The notes: generated from the letters alone by a model not told the origin. 52,156 bases of DNA from Verrucomicrobiia bacterium (GCA_035495615.1 DATJFP010000014.1:1-52156); one strand, 5' to 3'. Positions 38,667 through 48,019 are shown, counted from the first letter of the stretch. Numbers and translations: made by a program.

Positions 38667-40181
38667 ATGCTGAAACCGGCTTTTTTGATTGGAACCACCG
38701 CCTTCTGGCTGATGATGACCAGCCAGCTTATTCAGCGGGAATTTTTCCAGCTGACGCCTATCCAATCCTCTTACCAGGTGCTCCCCCTCTATGGGTTCAC
38801 GGTGCGGGAGGAATACCAGGGCATTTACATCGGCGACAAGCTGATCGGCTTCAATCTGGCCGTTCTCGAAAAGAAGGAAGACAAGGACAAGCCGGAAAAC
38901 GCCCCTGCCAAAATCTATTACGAGCTGCGCCAGAACACCTACATGACGTTTCTCTTCCTCGGCCAGGAGCGCGAGATGCTGGTGAAAAGCAAGGCGATGC
39001 TCGACGAGCGCCTGGAGCTGCAGTCCTTCGAGATGAAATTCACGAGCGGTGAAAACTGGACCGAAATGAACGGCCAGATCGCCAAAGACCACCTGAACAT
39101 GGTCATCCAATCCAAAGAAGGCGAGCCGATCCGCAAGATCGTCCCGGTCGAGCGGCCGCTGTTTTTTTCCGAGTCGCTCAATATGATCTGGACGCCGGAA
39201 AATCTCAAGACCGGAAAAACCGGCAAGGTCCACATGTGGAACCCGCTGCTCATGAGTTTCGAGGACATGGAATTCCGCGTCGGCCCCAAAGTAAAAATCC
39301 CTTACGAAGGCAAGTCCACGGAAGTCTACGACCTGCGCCTCACGCAGCAGGGCATCGAGACGCGGTATTGGGCCACGCCCGAAGGCGTGATCATCAAGCA
39401 TGAAAGCCCGACCGGCCTTTTCATGATCAAGCAGGACGCGTGGAAAATCTTCGACAAGATGCGCGAAGAGCGCGGCAAGCTCGCCGACCTTCCGAACCTT
39501 TATTCGACGCCGTCCAACCGCACGTTCGAAAATCCGGCGGCGCTGAAAAAAATCAAAGTGAACGTTCGCACACCGAAAGAGGAAAAAACACTCGTCCTCG
39601 AAAAGCCGTCGCTCGAAGACTTGCGCAGCGTCCCGCTTCCCGTGCCGGAAGAAATTCTCGACCAAATCCCGTCGGACCTTCCGCTGGGCGCGGGCGGGCT
39701 GAGAGCCAAGCCCTATCTCGAATCCACGGAATTCATCCAGTCCGACAGCCCTTTCATTGCCAAACAGGCCAAGGAGGTCGTGGGGCACGAAAAATCCGCG
39801 CTCGAAGCGGCGCGGAAATTGAACGCTTGGGTCAACCGGTGGATTTCCCCTTCGCCGAGCGTGAGCATCCCGTCGGCGCTGCAGGTCTACAAAGTGCGCA
39901 AAGGCGACTGCAACGAATACACCGCGCTTTTCACGGCCATGGCGCGCTCGCTCGGCATTCCCACGAAAATGGTCGCCGGGCTCGTGTACCAGAACGGCCG
40001 CTTTTTCTACCACGCCTGGCCGGAAGTTTTCCTCGGGCGCTGGGTGGGCATGGATCCGACGTTCGACCAGGAGCCGAACGACGTGACGCACATTCCCCTT
40101 GTCGAGGGCAATCTGGACGAACAGATCGAACTCATCCGCAAGGTCGGCCAAATCCAAATCAACGTTTTGGAAACAGAATAG
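38667..40181 (+). CDS. Membrane-anchored transglutaminase-like domain protein
   Basis: A 504-residue protein with one N-terminal hydrophobic helix (residues 5-22) and a long strand-rich middle. The C-terminal transglutaminase-like domain has Cys415 in KGDCNEYTALFTAMARSLG, His449 in FFYHAWPEVF and Asp463 in WVGMDPTFDQ, a complete Cys-His-Asp triad. Such bacterial domains act as cysteine peptidases or amide-bond transferases, mostly in the envelope. It opens a plus-strand cluster with an ABC transporter and an M16 protease, suggesting a joint envelope or export task. Confidence 0.85.
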   Translation: MLKPAFLIGTTAFWLMMTSQLIQREFFQLTPIQSSYQVLPLYGFTVREEYQGIYIGDKLIGFNLAVLEKKEDKDKPENAPAKIYYELRQNTYMTFLFLGQEREMLVKSKAMLDERLELQSFEMKFTSGENWTEMNGQIAKDHLNMVIQSKEGEPIRKIVPVERPLFFSESLNMIWTPENLKTGKTGKVHMWNPLLMSFEDMEFRVGPKVKIPYEGKSTEVYDLRLTQQGIETRYWATPEGVIIKHESPTGLFMIKQDAWKIFDKMREERGKLADLPNLYSTPSNRTFENPAALKKIKVNVRTPKEEKTLVLEKPSLEDLRSVPLPVPEEILDQIPSDLPLGAGGLRAKPYLESTEFIQSDSPFIAKQAKEVVGHEKSALEAARKLNAWVNRWISPSPSVSIPSALQVYKVRKGDCNEYTALFTAMARSLGIPTKMVAGLVYQNGRFFYHAWPEVFLGRWVGMDPTFDQEPNDVTHIPLVEGNLDEQIELIRKVGQIQINVLETE

Positions 40182-40199
40182 GCTCACCCCTCACCCTCC

Positions 40200-40223
40200 C
40201 CTCTCCCCGTTTGCGGGGAGAGG
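40200..40223. repeat. REP-like palindrome inside the operon
   Basis: A perfect 10-bp stem (CCTCTCCCCG) with a TTTG loop occupies the 76-bp gap between the transglutaminase-like gene and the ABC ATPase gene. The flanks continue an imperfect pyrimidine/purine symmetry. It has no T-run and looks like the dispersed C-rich REP-type element seen in many bacterial genomes. Confidence 0.6.
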
Positions 40224-40257
40224 ATAAAGGAGAGGGGAATGAGATCAAGGAGGCTTT

Positions 40258-41007
40258 ATGAACGCGATGGTCGAATTCGAAAATGCGCGCAAGGAATACG
40301 GAAAAAAAGTCGCGGTCGTGAACCTGAACCTTTCCATCCCGCAGGGCGAGCTGTTCGTGCTGGTCGGCCCCAACGGCGCGGGCAAGACGACCACGCTGAA
40401 AATGCTCGTGGGCCTCTTGCGCCCGACACAGGGAAGCGTGCGCGTCGGCGGCCACGACATGAAGACAGATCCCCTGAAAGCCAAGGCGCTCATGAGCTTT
40501 GTGCCGGACGTGCCGTACGTTTACGACAAGCTGACGCCGCGCGAACTGCTCCGCTTCGTGGGCAAGCTGTACGATCTGGATTCCGTCGTGATCAACGCGC
40601 GCACCGAAGAGCTTCTTTCCTTTTTCTCTCTCGATCACGTGCGCGACACCCTGATCGAGGAGTTCTCTCACGGCATGAAGCAGAAAGCAATTTTATCGGC
40701 GGCCCTTTTGCACAATCCCAAAGTCCTCGTCCTCGACGAGCCCATGGTCGGCCTGGACCCCATGAGCATCAAGAGCTTCAAGGATTTCCTGCAGCGCAAA
40801 AGCAAGGAAGGCACGACCATCATTTTTTCCACGCACACGCTTTCCATGGCCGAAGAGCTGGCGCAGCGGGTTGGCATCATCAACAAGGGCGAGCTCATCG
40901 CGCTGGGCTCCATGCAGGAGCTGCGGCAGAAATACCAGTCCCGGGAAAATCTCGAGAACATGTTCATGGCGCTTGTGGAAAAAGAGGAAGCGGCGGGAAG
41001 ATCATGA
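40258..41007 (+). CDS. ABC transporter ATP-binding protein (ABC-2 type)
   Basis: A 249-residue ATPase with Walker A GPNGAGKTT, a signature loop read as EEFSHGMKQK (variant of LSGGQ, frequent in ABC-2 exporters), Walker B VLVLDEPMVGLDP and the switch His in STHTLSMAEEL. The ATG follows an AAGGAGG site. Its stop overlaps the permease start (ATGA), so both subunits are made together. It powers export, or membrane work, through the adjoining permease. Confidence 0.93.
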   Translation: MNAMVEFENARKEYGKKVAVVNLNLSIPQGELFVLVGPNGAGKTTTLKMLVGLLRPTQGSVRVGGHDMKTDPLKAKALMSFVPDVPYVYDKLTPRELLRFVGKLYDLDSVVINARTEELLSFFSLDHVRDTLIEEFSHGMKQKAILSAALLHNPKVLVLDEPMVGLDPMSIKSFKDFLQRKSKEGTTIIFSTHTLSMAEELAQRVGIINKGELIALGSMQELRQKYQSRENLENMFMALVEKEEAAGRS

Positions 41008-42659
41008 AAAAACTGGGCCTTCTCCTCGAACTCAAGGCCACCGCGGTCAAGAATACCTTCCAGCGGCTGCGCCTGCGATCGCGCGTCGAATTCTTCACGC
41101 TGATCTTTTTCTTCGGGCTCCTGGGCGCCGGGCTTTTCTTCTTTTTCTTTTTCAGCTTCCGCTTTTTCAGCAGGCAGGAGCCTTTCGGCCCCATCCTGCT
41201 TGACGAGACGTTCTATCTTTTCACGTTCGCGCTTTTCGTCATGCTCCTCATCTCGTCCGCCGTCTCGGCCTACACGTCCCTTTTCCGTTCCGGCGAAGTC
41301 ACGTTCCTGCTCACGCGCCCGCTCGGCTGGGACGAGATCTATTTCTTCAAGCTCAACGAAGCGCTGTGGTACAGCTCCTGGGCCCTGCTTTTCATCGCGG
41401 TCCCTTTCATGACGGCCTACGGCATGGTCAAGCATGCCGGCCCGTTTTTCCCGGCGATCTGCTTCGTGTTCACCATGCCCTTCATCGTCCTGGCCGGATC
41501 GCTGGGAACGCTGATCATGCTTGCCCTTCTTTATCTTCTGCCCGACAGGAAACGGCAGCGTCTCGCGTTGTTTGCCGTCGTCGTTTTTCTGGCGTGGTTC
41601 TTTTTCAGGATCCGCCCCGAGGTCATCAAAGAGCAAGGCTCTCTCGCAGGCGTGCTGAGCGGTTATCTCCCGCACGTGACGTTCGCCAAAAACCCTCTCT
41701 TTCCTTCGTCGTGGACGACACGCGGCATCATCTTCTTCAGCCAGAGCCAGGCTCCGGGCGACACGTTCTTTCAGGAGGGTAAATTTTATTTCCTCTTGCT
41801 GCTGTCGAACGCGCTTTTCTTCCTCATTCCTTCGTATTCAGCCGGCGCCCGGCTTTATCCCAAGATTTATTACCGCATCCAGGATCTCGCGGGATCGGAA
41901 AAGATCCGCCGCGCGCGTGCGCCCCGTTTCTTCGAAAAGATCGCGGACGCGATGCCCTGGCCGCCCAAAGCCGTGACCGCCTTTCTTGAAAAGGACCTCA
42001 AGACGTTTTTCCGCGATCCCTCGGAGTGGAGCCAGATGATCATCTTCTTCGGGCTGCTGCTGCTCTATTTCTCGAACTTGAAAAACATGGAATTCCACGT
42101 CCTGAAAAGCTTCTGGAAGAATATCGTGTTCGTCCTGAACAGCGTGGGCACGTACATCGTTCTGTCGAGCTTCAGCATGCGTTTTATTTTCCCCATGCTG
42201 TCGCTGGAAGGCGCGCGCTTCTGGATCATCGACCTGTCGCCGATCCGGATCTCGCAGCTCCTTCTCGAAAAATTCCTGCTCGGCACGCTGATCTCCGCGT
42301 TTTTTACCGTGCCTCTGCTTTTCCTCTCCGGCTGGATGCTGGAGATCCCCCTCGACCGGATCCTTTACACGACGGGTCTCGGATTTTTCGTGTGTGTGGC
42401 GCTCACCGGGCTTTCCGTCGGGTTCGGCGCAAAATTTCCCAATTTTAAGTCCACGAACCCTTCGGAAATTATTTCCGGGTTCGGCGGTTCCGTGCTGCTG
42501 GTTTCCCATCTCGCCTACCTCGCACTGGTCGGCACGTTCCTCATGCTCTCGCGCGAGGCGCATGCCGTGGTTTTCCTGACCGCGGCCGCGGGGAGCCTGC
42601 TCATCGGAACGCTGCCGCTTTACTGGGGCATGGCTTCGCTCAAAAAAATGGAATTCTGA
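41004..42659 (+). CDS. ABC-2-type transporter permease
   Basis: A 551-residue integral membrane protein with about twelve hydrophobic segments, for example LIFFFGLLGAGLFFFFFF near the N terminus, LYLLPDRKRQRLALFAVVVF in the middle and VALTGLSVGFGA near the C terminus. The frame is open further upstream, but the ATG at 41004 overlaps the ATPase stop and has a GGGAAG site, so it is taken as start. The two-half layout (about six helices, a soluble loop, six helices) fits large single-chain permeases. Substrate unknown. Confidence 0.85.
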   Translation: MKKLGLLLELKATAVKNTFQRLRLRSRVEFFTLIFFFGLLGAGLFFFFFFSFRFFSRQEPFGPILLDETFYLFTFALFVMLLISSAVSAYTSLFRSGEVTFLLTRPLGWDEIYFFKLNEALWYSSWALLFIAVPFMTAYGMVKHAGPFFPAICFVFTMPFIVLAGSLGTLIMLALLYLLPDRKRQRLALFAVVVFLAWFFFRIRPEVIKEQGSLAGVLSGYLPHVTFAKNPLFPSSWTTRGIIFFSQSQAPGDTFFQEGKFYFLLLLSNALFFLIPSYSAGARLYPKIYYRIQDLAGSEKIRRARAPRFFEKIADAMPWPPKAVTAFLEKDLKTFFRDPSEWSQMIIFFGLLLLYFSNLKNMEFHVLKSFWKNIVFVLNSVGTYIVLSSFSMRFIFPMLSLEGARFWIIDLSPIRISQLLLEKFLLGTLISAFFTVPLLFLSGWMLEIPLDRILYTTGLGFFVCVALTGLSVGFGAKFPNFKSTNPSEIISGFGGSVLLVSHLAYLALVGTFLMLSREAHAVVFLTAAAGSLLIGTLPLYWGMASLKKMEF

Positions 42660-42676
42660 TTTCGATCGGACGGATC

Positions 42677-45418
42677 ATGAAACGCAGCAGGACGGCCCCG
42701 GCTTTCTTTTTTCTTTTTCTTTCCCTCCTTCCTCTTTCCCGGGCGGAAGAAGCCGCCGCGCCTTTCCGGCTCGTGAAAGAAAAGGCCGGCATCCAGGAAT
42801 ACGAGCTCGTCTCCAACGGCCTGCGCGTCCTGGTCATGCGCGACGCTTCGCTTCCCCTGGCTTCAGTGCTCGTCACCTACAAAGCGGGCTCGCGCTTCGA
42901 AACTGGCGGCACCCGCGGGATCGCCCACCTCATCGAGCACATGATGTTCAAGGGCACGCCGCGCTACCACAAAGACAAAGGCACGGCGGTTTTCGCGGTG
43001 CTCCAGTCGCTCGGCGCGGGCATCCACGGCGGAACATGGAAGGACGGCATGGAATTCGTGGAAATTTTTCCTCACGACCAGCTCGAGACCGTGCTGGACA
43101 TCGAGGCCGACCGCATGCGGAATTCGCTTTTACAGGACAAAGACCTGAAGTCGGAGATGCCGGTCGTGCAAAGCGAATTCGATCTCATGGAAAATTCCCC
43201 GGGCGAGATGCTCTACAACGCGGTCTGGGGCGAGGCGTTCCAAGTCCATCCCTACCGCTATTCGCCCATCGGCCTGCGCCCGGATATCGAAAAGGCGCGG
43301 CATGACGACCTGAAAAAATTCTACGACGTTTACTTCCAGCCAGGCAATGCGGTGCTGGCCGTCTTCGGCAACATCGAAACGCCCCAGGTCCTGAAAATCG
43401 TCGAAGAAAAATTCGGCGCGATCCCCGCCGCCCCCGCGATCCCGGAAGTGAAGGAGCGCGAGCCCGAGCAAAAGGAAATGCGCCGCGTCGAGCTTCATAA
43501 AGAAGAGCCCGTGGAAATGGTCATGGTCGCGCATAAAATCCCGCCGGCGGCGCATCCGGACACGGCCGCGCTGGAAGTCCTGTCGCAGATCCTCTGCGGC
43601 GGGAAATTGAGCCGCCTCTACCCCCTCGTCGAAGAAGGCCTGGCTTCGGCCATTGCCTGCGAGGCGGACAAGGCCCATGATCCCACGCTGTTTTCGACCA
43701 CGGTGACGCTCGCGCCCGGCGCGAAACACGCGGAAACGGAGGCCCGGATCTTCGCGGCGTACGAAGCGCTCAAAAAAAATCCGCCTTCGGAGGCCGAGCT
43801 TGTCGTCGCGCAGAACAAAATCCTCGTCGCGGCCGCCTACCGGAGGGACGGCTTCTTCAACATGGCGCTCGACATGAGCGTCTCGATTGCCGCGGCCGAT
43901 TGGACGCTGGCCGTGGATTTTCCGGAAAAAATCCGCAAGGTCACGGCTTCCGACGTGCAGCGCGCGGCGCAGACCTATTTCCTCGACGGCCAGGCTACGG
44001 TGGGACGCCTGATTTCCAAAAATCCGCCTCCGTCCGCGGGCGGGACTTTGCCCGAGGCCGCGGCCATGCCGTCCTCCGAAGTCCCGGCTCTCGCACCGGA
44101 ACCCGCGGCTTCGAACGCGGCCGCACTCCCTGAAAAATTTTCCGACCGCATGACCGTGAGCGAACACGGCGGGCTCACGATCGTCGCGCTCAGGACCGCG
44201 ACGCCGGGCGTGATGTCGGTCGCCGGATCTTTCCGGGGCGGCGGCACGGCCTATGACGCGAATCCCGTGCTTCCAACCCTGACGGGCGAGCTGCTGGACG
44301 AAGGCACGACGAGCCGGAACAAATATGAAATCGCGCGGGAGATCGAAGCGCGCGGCATGGAATTGGAATTCGGGGTGAAAGAGGAACGCGCGGGGTTTAA
44401 GGCGCGCTTTCTCAGCGCGGACCAGGATGCCGCCCTCGGCCTCATCGCGGACCAGATGCGCCGGCCTTTGTTCGCGGAGACCGACTTCAACATCGAGAAA
44501 AAAGTCCTGGAATCCGGCATCCGCCAGGCCATGGGCGACACGCAGGACCAGGCCAAACGCGCGCTTTCGCGCCTCCTTTATCCGCAGGGGCATCCCTACC
44601 GCAGGCCGGACTACGGCGAAGAGCTGTCCTTCCTTTCCTCCGTCACGCTGCAGCAGGTCAAAGATTTCCATGCATCGCATTACGGCCCCCAGGAGATGTT
44701 CGTCGTGGCCGTGGGCGACGTGGATCCTGAGGCGTTTGAAAAAAGCGCGCTGCGGGCCTTTGGCGATTGGGAGAAAAAAGATGTGCCCGCGCTCCGGATC
44801 GAAAAGGCCGCACAGGGTGCGGCCGTGAAGCAGCACGTGCCGGTGCCCGGCAAGGTCAACATCGACGTCACCATGGGGCACGTGCTCGACCTCGAGCGCA
44901 CGAGCCCGGACTTCGTGCCCGTTTACATGGCCAATCGCGTCCTGGGAGGCGATTTCATGGGGCGGCTTTTCACTAAAGTCCGGGACGAAAAAGGGCTGAG
45001 CTACCACGTTTATTCTTATTTGAATGGTTTTGACGCGGGCCTGGGCGGGACCTGGCAGATCGACATGACCGTGAACCGCAAGACGCTGGAACCGGGGCTC
45101 GCGGCGGCTTTCGAGGAATACGAAAAATTCAAACGCGACGGGACCTTCGAGCAGGAACTCCAGAAAAAGAAAACGGGCGCTCTGGGAAATTTTCAGGTGG
45201 GAATTTCCACGACGCCCAATCTGGCGCGCGAACTTTTGAGGGCGCTCGAAAGCGGGCTGGGCGCGGGCTATCTCGATCATTTTCCGGAGCAGGTCCGGGC
45301 CTTGACCGTCGAAGATACCAACCGCGCGATCCGCGAATATTTCCATCCCGACAAAGTGAGCGTCGTGACGGCCGGCGACCTGCAGGAAACTCCGGCGGCC
45401 CAAGCCCAAACGGCTTAG
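42677..45418 (+). CDS. M16-family zinc protease (two insulinase-like halves), secreted
   Basis: A 913-residue protein with a signal peptide (residues 1-23, ending SRA). The first half has the inverted zinc motif HLIEH at residues 84-88 and a downstream Glu167 in VVQSEFDLMENSP, so it is catalytic. The second half (from about residue 480, after a Pro/Ala-rich linker) has the same fold but no HxxEH, as is usual. Length and layout match periplasmic pitrilysin-like proteases that clear peptides. It begins 17 bp after the permease stop, so it belongs to the same operon. Confidence 0.92.
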   Translation: MKRSRTAPAFFFLFLSLLPLSRAEEAAAPFRLVKEKAGIQEYELVSNGLRVLVMRDASLPLASVLVTYKAGSRFETGGTRGIAHLIEHMMFKGTPRYHKDKGTAVFAVLQSLGAGIHGGTWKDGMEFVEIFPHDQLETVLDIEADRMRNSLLQDKDLKSEMPVVQSEFDLMENSPGEMLYNAVWGEAFQVHPYRYSPIGLRPDIEKARHDDLKKFYDVYFQPGNAVLAVFGNIETPQVLKIVEEKFGAIPAAPAIPEVKEREPEQKEMRRVELHKEEPVEMVMVAHKIPPAAHPDTAALEVLSQILCGGKLSRLYPLVEEGLASAIACEADKAHDPTLFSTTVTLAPGAKHAETEARIFAAYEALKKNPPSEAELVVAQNKILVAAAYRRDGFFNMALDMSVSIAAADWTLAVDFPEKIRKVTASDVQRAAQTYFLDGQATVGRLISKNPPPSAGGTLPEAAAMPSSEVPALAPEPAASNAAALPEKFSDRMTVSEHGGLTIVALRTATPGVMSVAGSFRGGGTAYDANPVLPTLTGELLDEGTTSRNKYEIAREIEARGMELEFGVKEERAGFKARFLSADQDAALGLIADQMRRPLFAETDFNIEKKVLESGIRQAMGDTQDQAKRALSRLLYPQGHPYRRPDYGEELSFLSSVTLQQVKDFHASHYGPQEMFVVAVGDVDPEAFEKSALRAFGDWEKKDVPALRIEKAAQGAAVKQHVPVPGKVNIDVTMGHVLDLERTSPDFVPVYMANRVLGGDFMGRLFTKVRDEKGLSYHVYSYLNGFDAGLGGTWQIDMTVNRKTLEPGLAAAFEEYEKFKRDGTFEQELQKKKTGALGNFQVGISTTPNLARELLRALESGLGAGYLDHFPEQVRALTVEDTNRAIREYFHPDKVSVVTAGDLQETPAAQAQTA

Positions 45419-45445
45419 GCCGCCGTTTCAATTCATCTTCTTTCT

Positions 45446-45907
45446 TTAAACGCCCACGGGCTGCAGCTGCGACGTGCACGCGCAGCAGCGCGTCGCTTTG
45501 AGCGGAATCGTGGAAATACAGAACGGACATTCCTTGGTCGTCGGCGCGGCGGCCGGAGCCGGGGGCTTTTCCGTGAGCCGGCTGACCTGCTTGATCACCA
45601 CGAAAATGACGAAGGCCACGATCAGGAAATTGATGATCGTGTTCAGAAATACGCCATAATTGAGGGTCGGGGCGCCCGCCTTCTGGGCTTCTGCCAGCGA
45701 CGCGTAAGACGCTCCCGAAAGGCTGACGAACAAATTGCTGAAGTCCACCTTGCCCAGGAGCATCCCGATGGGCGGCATGATCACGTCGTTGACCAGCGAC
45801 GTGATGATTTTTCCGAAAGCGGCGCCGACGATGACGCCGACCGCCATGTCGATGACGTTGCCGCGCATGATAAATTTTTTGAAATCTTCCAGTGTGTTAG
45901 AAGCCAT
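45446..45907 (-). CDS. mscL: Large-conductance mechanosensitive channel MscL with C-terminal zinc ribbon
   Basis: A 153-residue protein starting with the MscL N-terminal helix and first membrane helix ([20 protein letters not shown], then [20 protein letters not shown]). The second helix, [18 protein letters not shown], follows. It opens as a pentamer in the inner membrane under osmotic downshock. After a Pro/Ala linker the C terminus carries CPFC and CCAC pairs, a short zinc ribbon found in some MscL proteins. It converges with the M16 gene. Confidence 0.93.
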   Translation of the reverse strand: MASNTLEDFKKFIMRGNVIDMAVGVIVGAAFGKIITSLVNDVIMPPIGMLLGKVDFSNLFVSLSGASYASLAEAQKAGAPTLNYGVFLNTIINFLIVAFVIFVVIKQVSRLTEKPPAPAAAPTTKECPFCISTIPLKATRCCACTSQLQPVGV

Positions 45908-45962
45908 GCTCTTTCCCTCCTTATGGGAATATCAGGGTCCTGTTTTGGACTCGATATAACAA

Positions 45963-45994
45963 AAAAAGGCGGGGCTGACAAGCCCCGCCTTTTT
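45963..45994. terminator. Bidirectional Rho-independent terminator
   Basis: A perfect 9-bp GC stem (GGCGGGGCT, loop GACA, 45968-45989) is flanked by A-run and T-run on either side. It lies just beyond the stop of the lipoprotein gene at 46018 and before mscL, ending the former transcript. Confidence 0.85.
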
Positions 45995-46017
45995 CCGCAT
46001 TAAATTGTCCTGAAAGC

Positions 46018-46380
46018 TTACTGGATGGCTTCGCCCGCGACGTTGCTGGTGACCGGCGTCACGAAAAGCGTAAAGGGAAAGAACAAAAACCACCACGCCC
46101 GGCTGGAAGACTGGACGATCCGCACCTTGCTCGCGCCGTGCGCCTTGGCCGCGGCCGTGAAATCCGCCACGGTCTTCTGCAGCGTCGCATCGCCCCACAC
46201 GGGCTCACGGCCCATCATGAGATGAATGGCGGCGTTGGACGTGCTGAGATGCGCGGCCGGCGTGCCGTCAGGCGACGTCAGACCGCTGAAGTCGGTGGCG
46301 ACTTTCGTGCTGCTGCAGCCCGCCAGATGAAATACGGCGAGCATGAGGGCGAAGAATTTAAGGGACTTTGAGTAACGCAT
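46018..46380 (-). CDS. Small lipoprotein of unknown function
   Basis: A 120-residue protein with a lipoprotein signal peptide ending in the lipobox LAGC (Cys22). The mature part is unremarkable until a segment AKAHGASKVRIVQSSSRAWW and a hydrophobic FLFFPFTLFVTPVTSNVAG stretch near the C terminus, which may be a membrane segment or amyloid-like strand. GGAGG precedes the start. I do not recognise the family. Confidence 0.75.
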   Translation of the reverse strand: MRYSKSLKFFALMLAVFHLAGCSSTKVATDFSGLTSPDGTPAAHLSTSNAAIHLMMGREPVWGDATLQKTVADFTAAAKAHGASKVRIVQSSSRAWWFLFFPFTLFVTPVTSNVAGEAIQ

Positions 46381-46470
46381 AAATTGCCTCCGTGGTTGGG
46401 TGTTCTATGACAAAGGTAGCGCACTCTAGCCGATGCCCGAAAAGGCGTCAATAAGGAAAAACCCTACAAC

Positions 46471-47061
46471 CTATTGCACGGGTACGCTTTTCGTTTTCTG
46501 CTGTTCCTTCTGCGGGGTCAGTTTGGGAAGCTTGATTTCCAGGACGCCGTTGTCGTATTTGGCCGTGACATTGTCCGGAACTACTTTTTCCGGAAGCGAC
46601 ATGCTGCGCCGGAAGCTGCCGAAAGTCCGTTCCATGCTGTAATACCCCTGCTTGTTCTTCTCCTGATTGTCCGACTGCCTTTCCCCCGAAACCGTGAGCG
46701 TGTCTTCGGTGACGTCGATTTTGATCTGATCCTTCTGCATGCCCGGAAGGTCGAGCGTCGCAACAAAAGCATCGCCCTTGTCCTGAAGGTCCGTGTCCGG
46801 CTGGAAGGAAGAAGACTTGGCCATCTGGTTCCAGCGCTGGTTGAACTGGTTGAAAAACTGCTGCATGTTCTGCTGGACGGATTGCATGTCCGCGAAGGGA
46901 TCCTCCATGCCGTTGCCGGTCTGGATGTTCGCCTGATTCGCGTTGGCGGGAGGCTCTTTCTGAGCGGATTCGGCAAAAGCCGCCGGACCCCAAAGCAGGA
47001 ATGACGCGGCCCCGATCGCGGCGGCGCGGAAGAAAAAATGAAGGCTCGATTTCTTTTTCAT
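46471..47061 (-). CDS. Small heat-shock protein (Hsp20/alpha-crystallin) with signal peptide
   Basis: A 196-residue protein. Residues 1-30 are a signal peptide (Lys-rich start, FLLWGPAAFA end). Residues 35-80 are Gln/Asn-rich, and residues about 88-185 are an alpha-crystallin domain, with ATLDLPGMQKDQIKIDV, TLTVSGER, RSMSLPEKV and the conserved NGVLEIKLPK. Small heat-shock proteins bind unfolding proteins without ATP and are normally cytoplasmic. Here the chaperone is predicted to act outside the inner membrane. A strong AAGGAG site precedes the ATG by 6 nt. Confidence 0.9.
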   Translation of the reverse strand: MKKKSSLHFFFRAAAIGAASFLLWGPAAFAESAQKEPPANANQANIQTGNGMEDPFADMQSVQQNMQQFFNQFNQRWNQMAKSSSFQPDTDLQDKGDAFVATLDLPGMQKDQIKIDVTEDTLTVSGERQSDNQEKNKQGYYSMERTFGSFRRSMSLPEKVVPDNVTAKYDNGVLEIKLPKLTPQKEQQKTKSVPVQ

Positions 47062-47152
47062 GGCGATCTCCTTAATAAGCGTTGAAAGAGCTTCGACAAA
47101 TGGTTCCAGGGGGCTGAGGGGAGGCTTCTATTATATCGATTCCGGGGCTTTT

Positions 47153-48019
47153 TCAAAGCGCCGCGGAGAATCTTTTAACCGGAGCGCTCGTCCCTCGATT
47201 CTTTTCCAGCGTCAGAAGCCCGCGCTTGCGTTCCGGATTCCACCGGTATCCGCCCACGCCGCCGGCCTTGGGCACGATGCGGTGGCAGGGAATGACAAGG
47301 GCCAGAGGGTTCGTGGCGCAGGCGCGCGCGACCGCGCGTGCTGCGGAAGGATGGCCCATGGCTTTTGCCGCTTCCGAATAGCTGTACGTGGTGCCGGACG
47401 GAATGCTGCGCAGCCATTCCCAGACGCGACGCTGAAAAGCCGTGGCTTGCACGTCGTAGGGCAGGAGCGGCCAAGGCTTGTGCCCGGCCAGATAATCGAC
47501 GAGCGCCTGCACCCAATCGCGCAGGTGCTCCGCGTCTTCGTCAAAACGCGCCTCCGGAAATTCCCGTTTGAGCTCGCTTTTCAATGCACCCTTGCTGCTC
47601 CCCAGCCGGACGGAGCAAATCCCCTTTTCGGCGGCCGCAAGGAGAAGATATCCCAGGGGGGAATCCGCGATCAAGTAGGTGATGCGGACGCCCTGCCCTT
47701 TTTTCTTGTAATCGTTCGGCGTCATGCCCAGATAACGGCCCGCGAATTCGTACAGGCGGCTGCTCGACCCGAAGCCGGCGTCGTACAGAGCGCGGGTGAC
47801 ATCATCCCCTTTGCGCAACTGGCGGCGCAGCCGGTCGAACCGCACCGCGTCAGCGTAATGGCGCGGCGAAATCCCCAGGGCGCGCGTGAATGTTTTTTGA
47901 AAGTAGGCGGGGCTCATCGACACCTGCCCGGCCACCCTCGAGAGCGTGGGCAACTCCTCGCTCTCTTCGATGTAGCGGCAGGCCCGGATCAACCTTTGGG
48001 AAAGGGACTTTGCTTTCAT
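47153..48019 (-). CDS. Ada-like AraC-type regulator fused to methylated-DNA-protein-cysteine methyltransferase
   Basis: A 288-residue protein. Residues about 5-95 are an AraC-type double HTH (LSRVAGQVSMSPAYFQKTFT, DAGFGSSSRLYEFAGRYLG). The rest is an O6-alkylguanine transferase domain with YSYSEAAKAMGHPSAARAVA, and acceptor Cys245 in LVIPCHRIV. E. coli Ada also has an N-terminal zinc domain that senses methylphosphotriesters; it is absent here. The frame stays open to 48220 but that stretch shows no Ada-type cysteines. Hence the ATG at 48019 is preferred. It repairs alkylated guanine; how it would sense damage for gene control is unclear. Confidence 0.85.
   Translation of the reverse strand: MKAKSLSQRLIRACRYIEESEELPTLSRVAGQVSMSPAYFQKTFTRALGISPRHYADAVRFDRLRRQLRKGDDVTRALYDAGFGSSSRLYEFAGRYLGMTPNDYKKKGQGVRITYLIADSPLGYLLLAAAEKGICSVRLGSSKGALKSELKREFPEARFDEDAEHLRDWVQALVDYLAGHKPWPLLPYDVQATAFQRRVWEWLRSIPSGTTYSYSEAAKAMGHPSAARAVARACATNPLALVIPCHRIVPKAGGVGGYRWNPERKRGLLTLEKNRGTSAPVKRFSAAL

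Noticed and set aside
40239-41003. Upstream extension of the ABC permease frame over the ATPase gene
   Set aside because: It is an out-of-frame shadow of the ATPase; the ATG at 41004 overlaps the ATPase stop and fits a membrane protein start.
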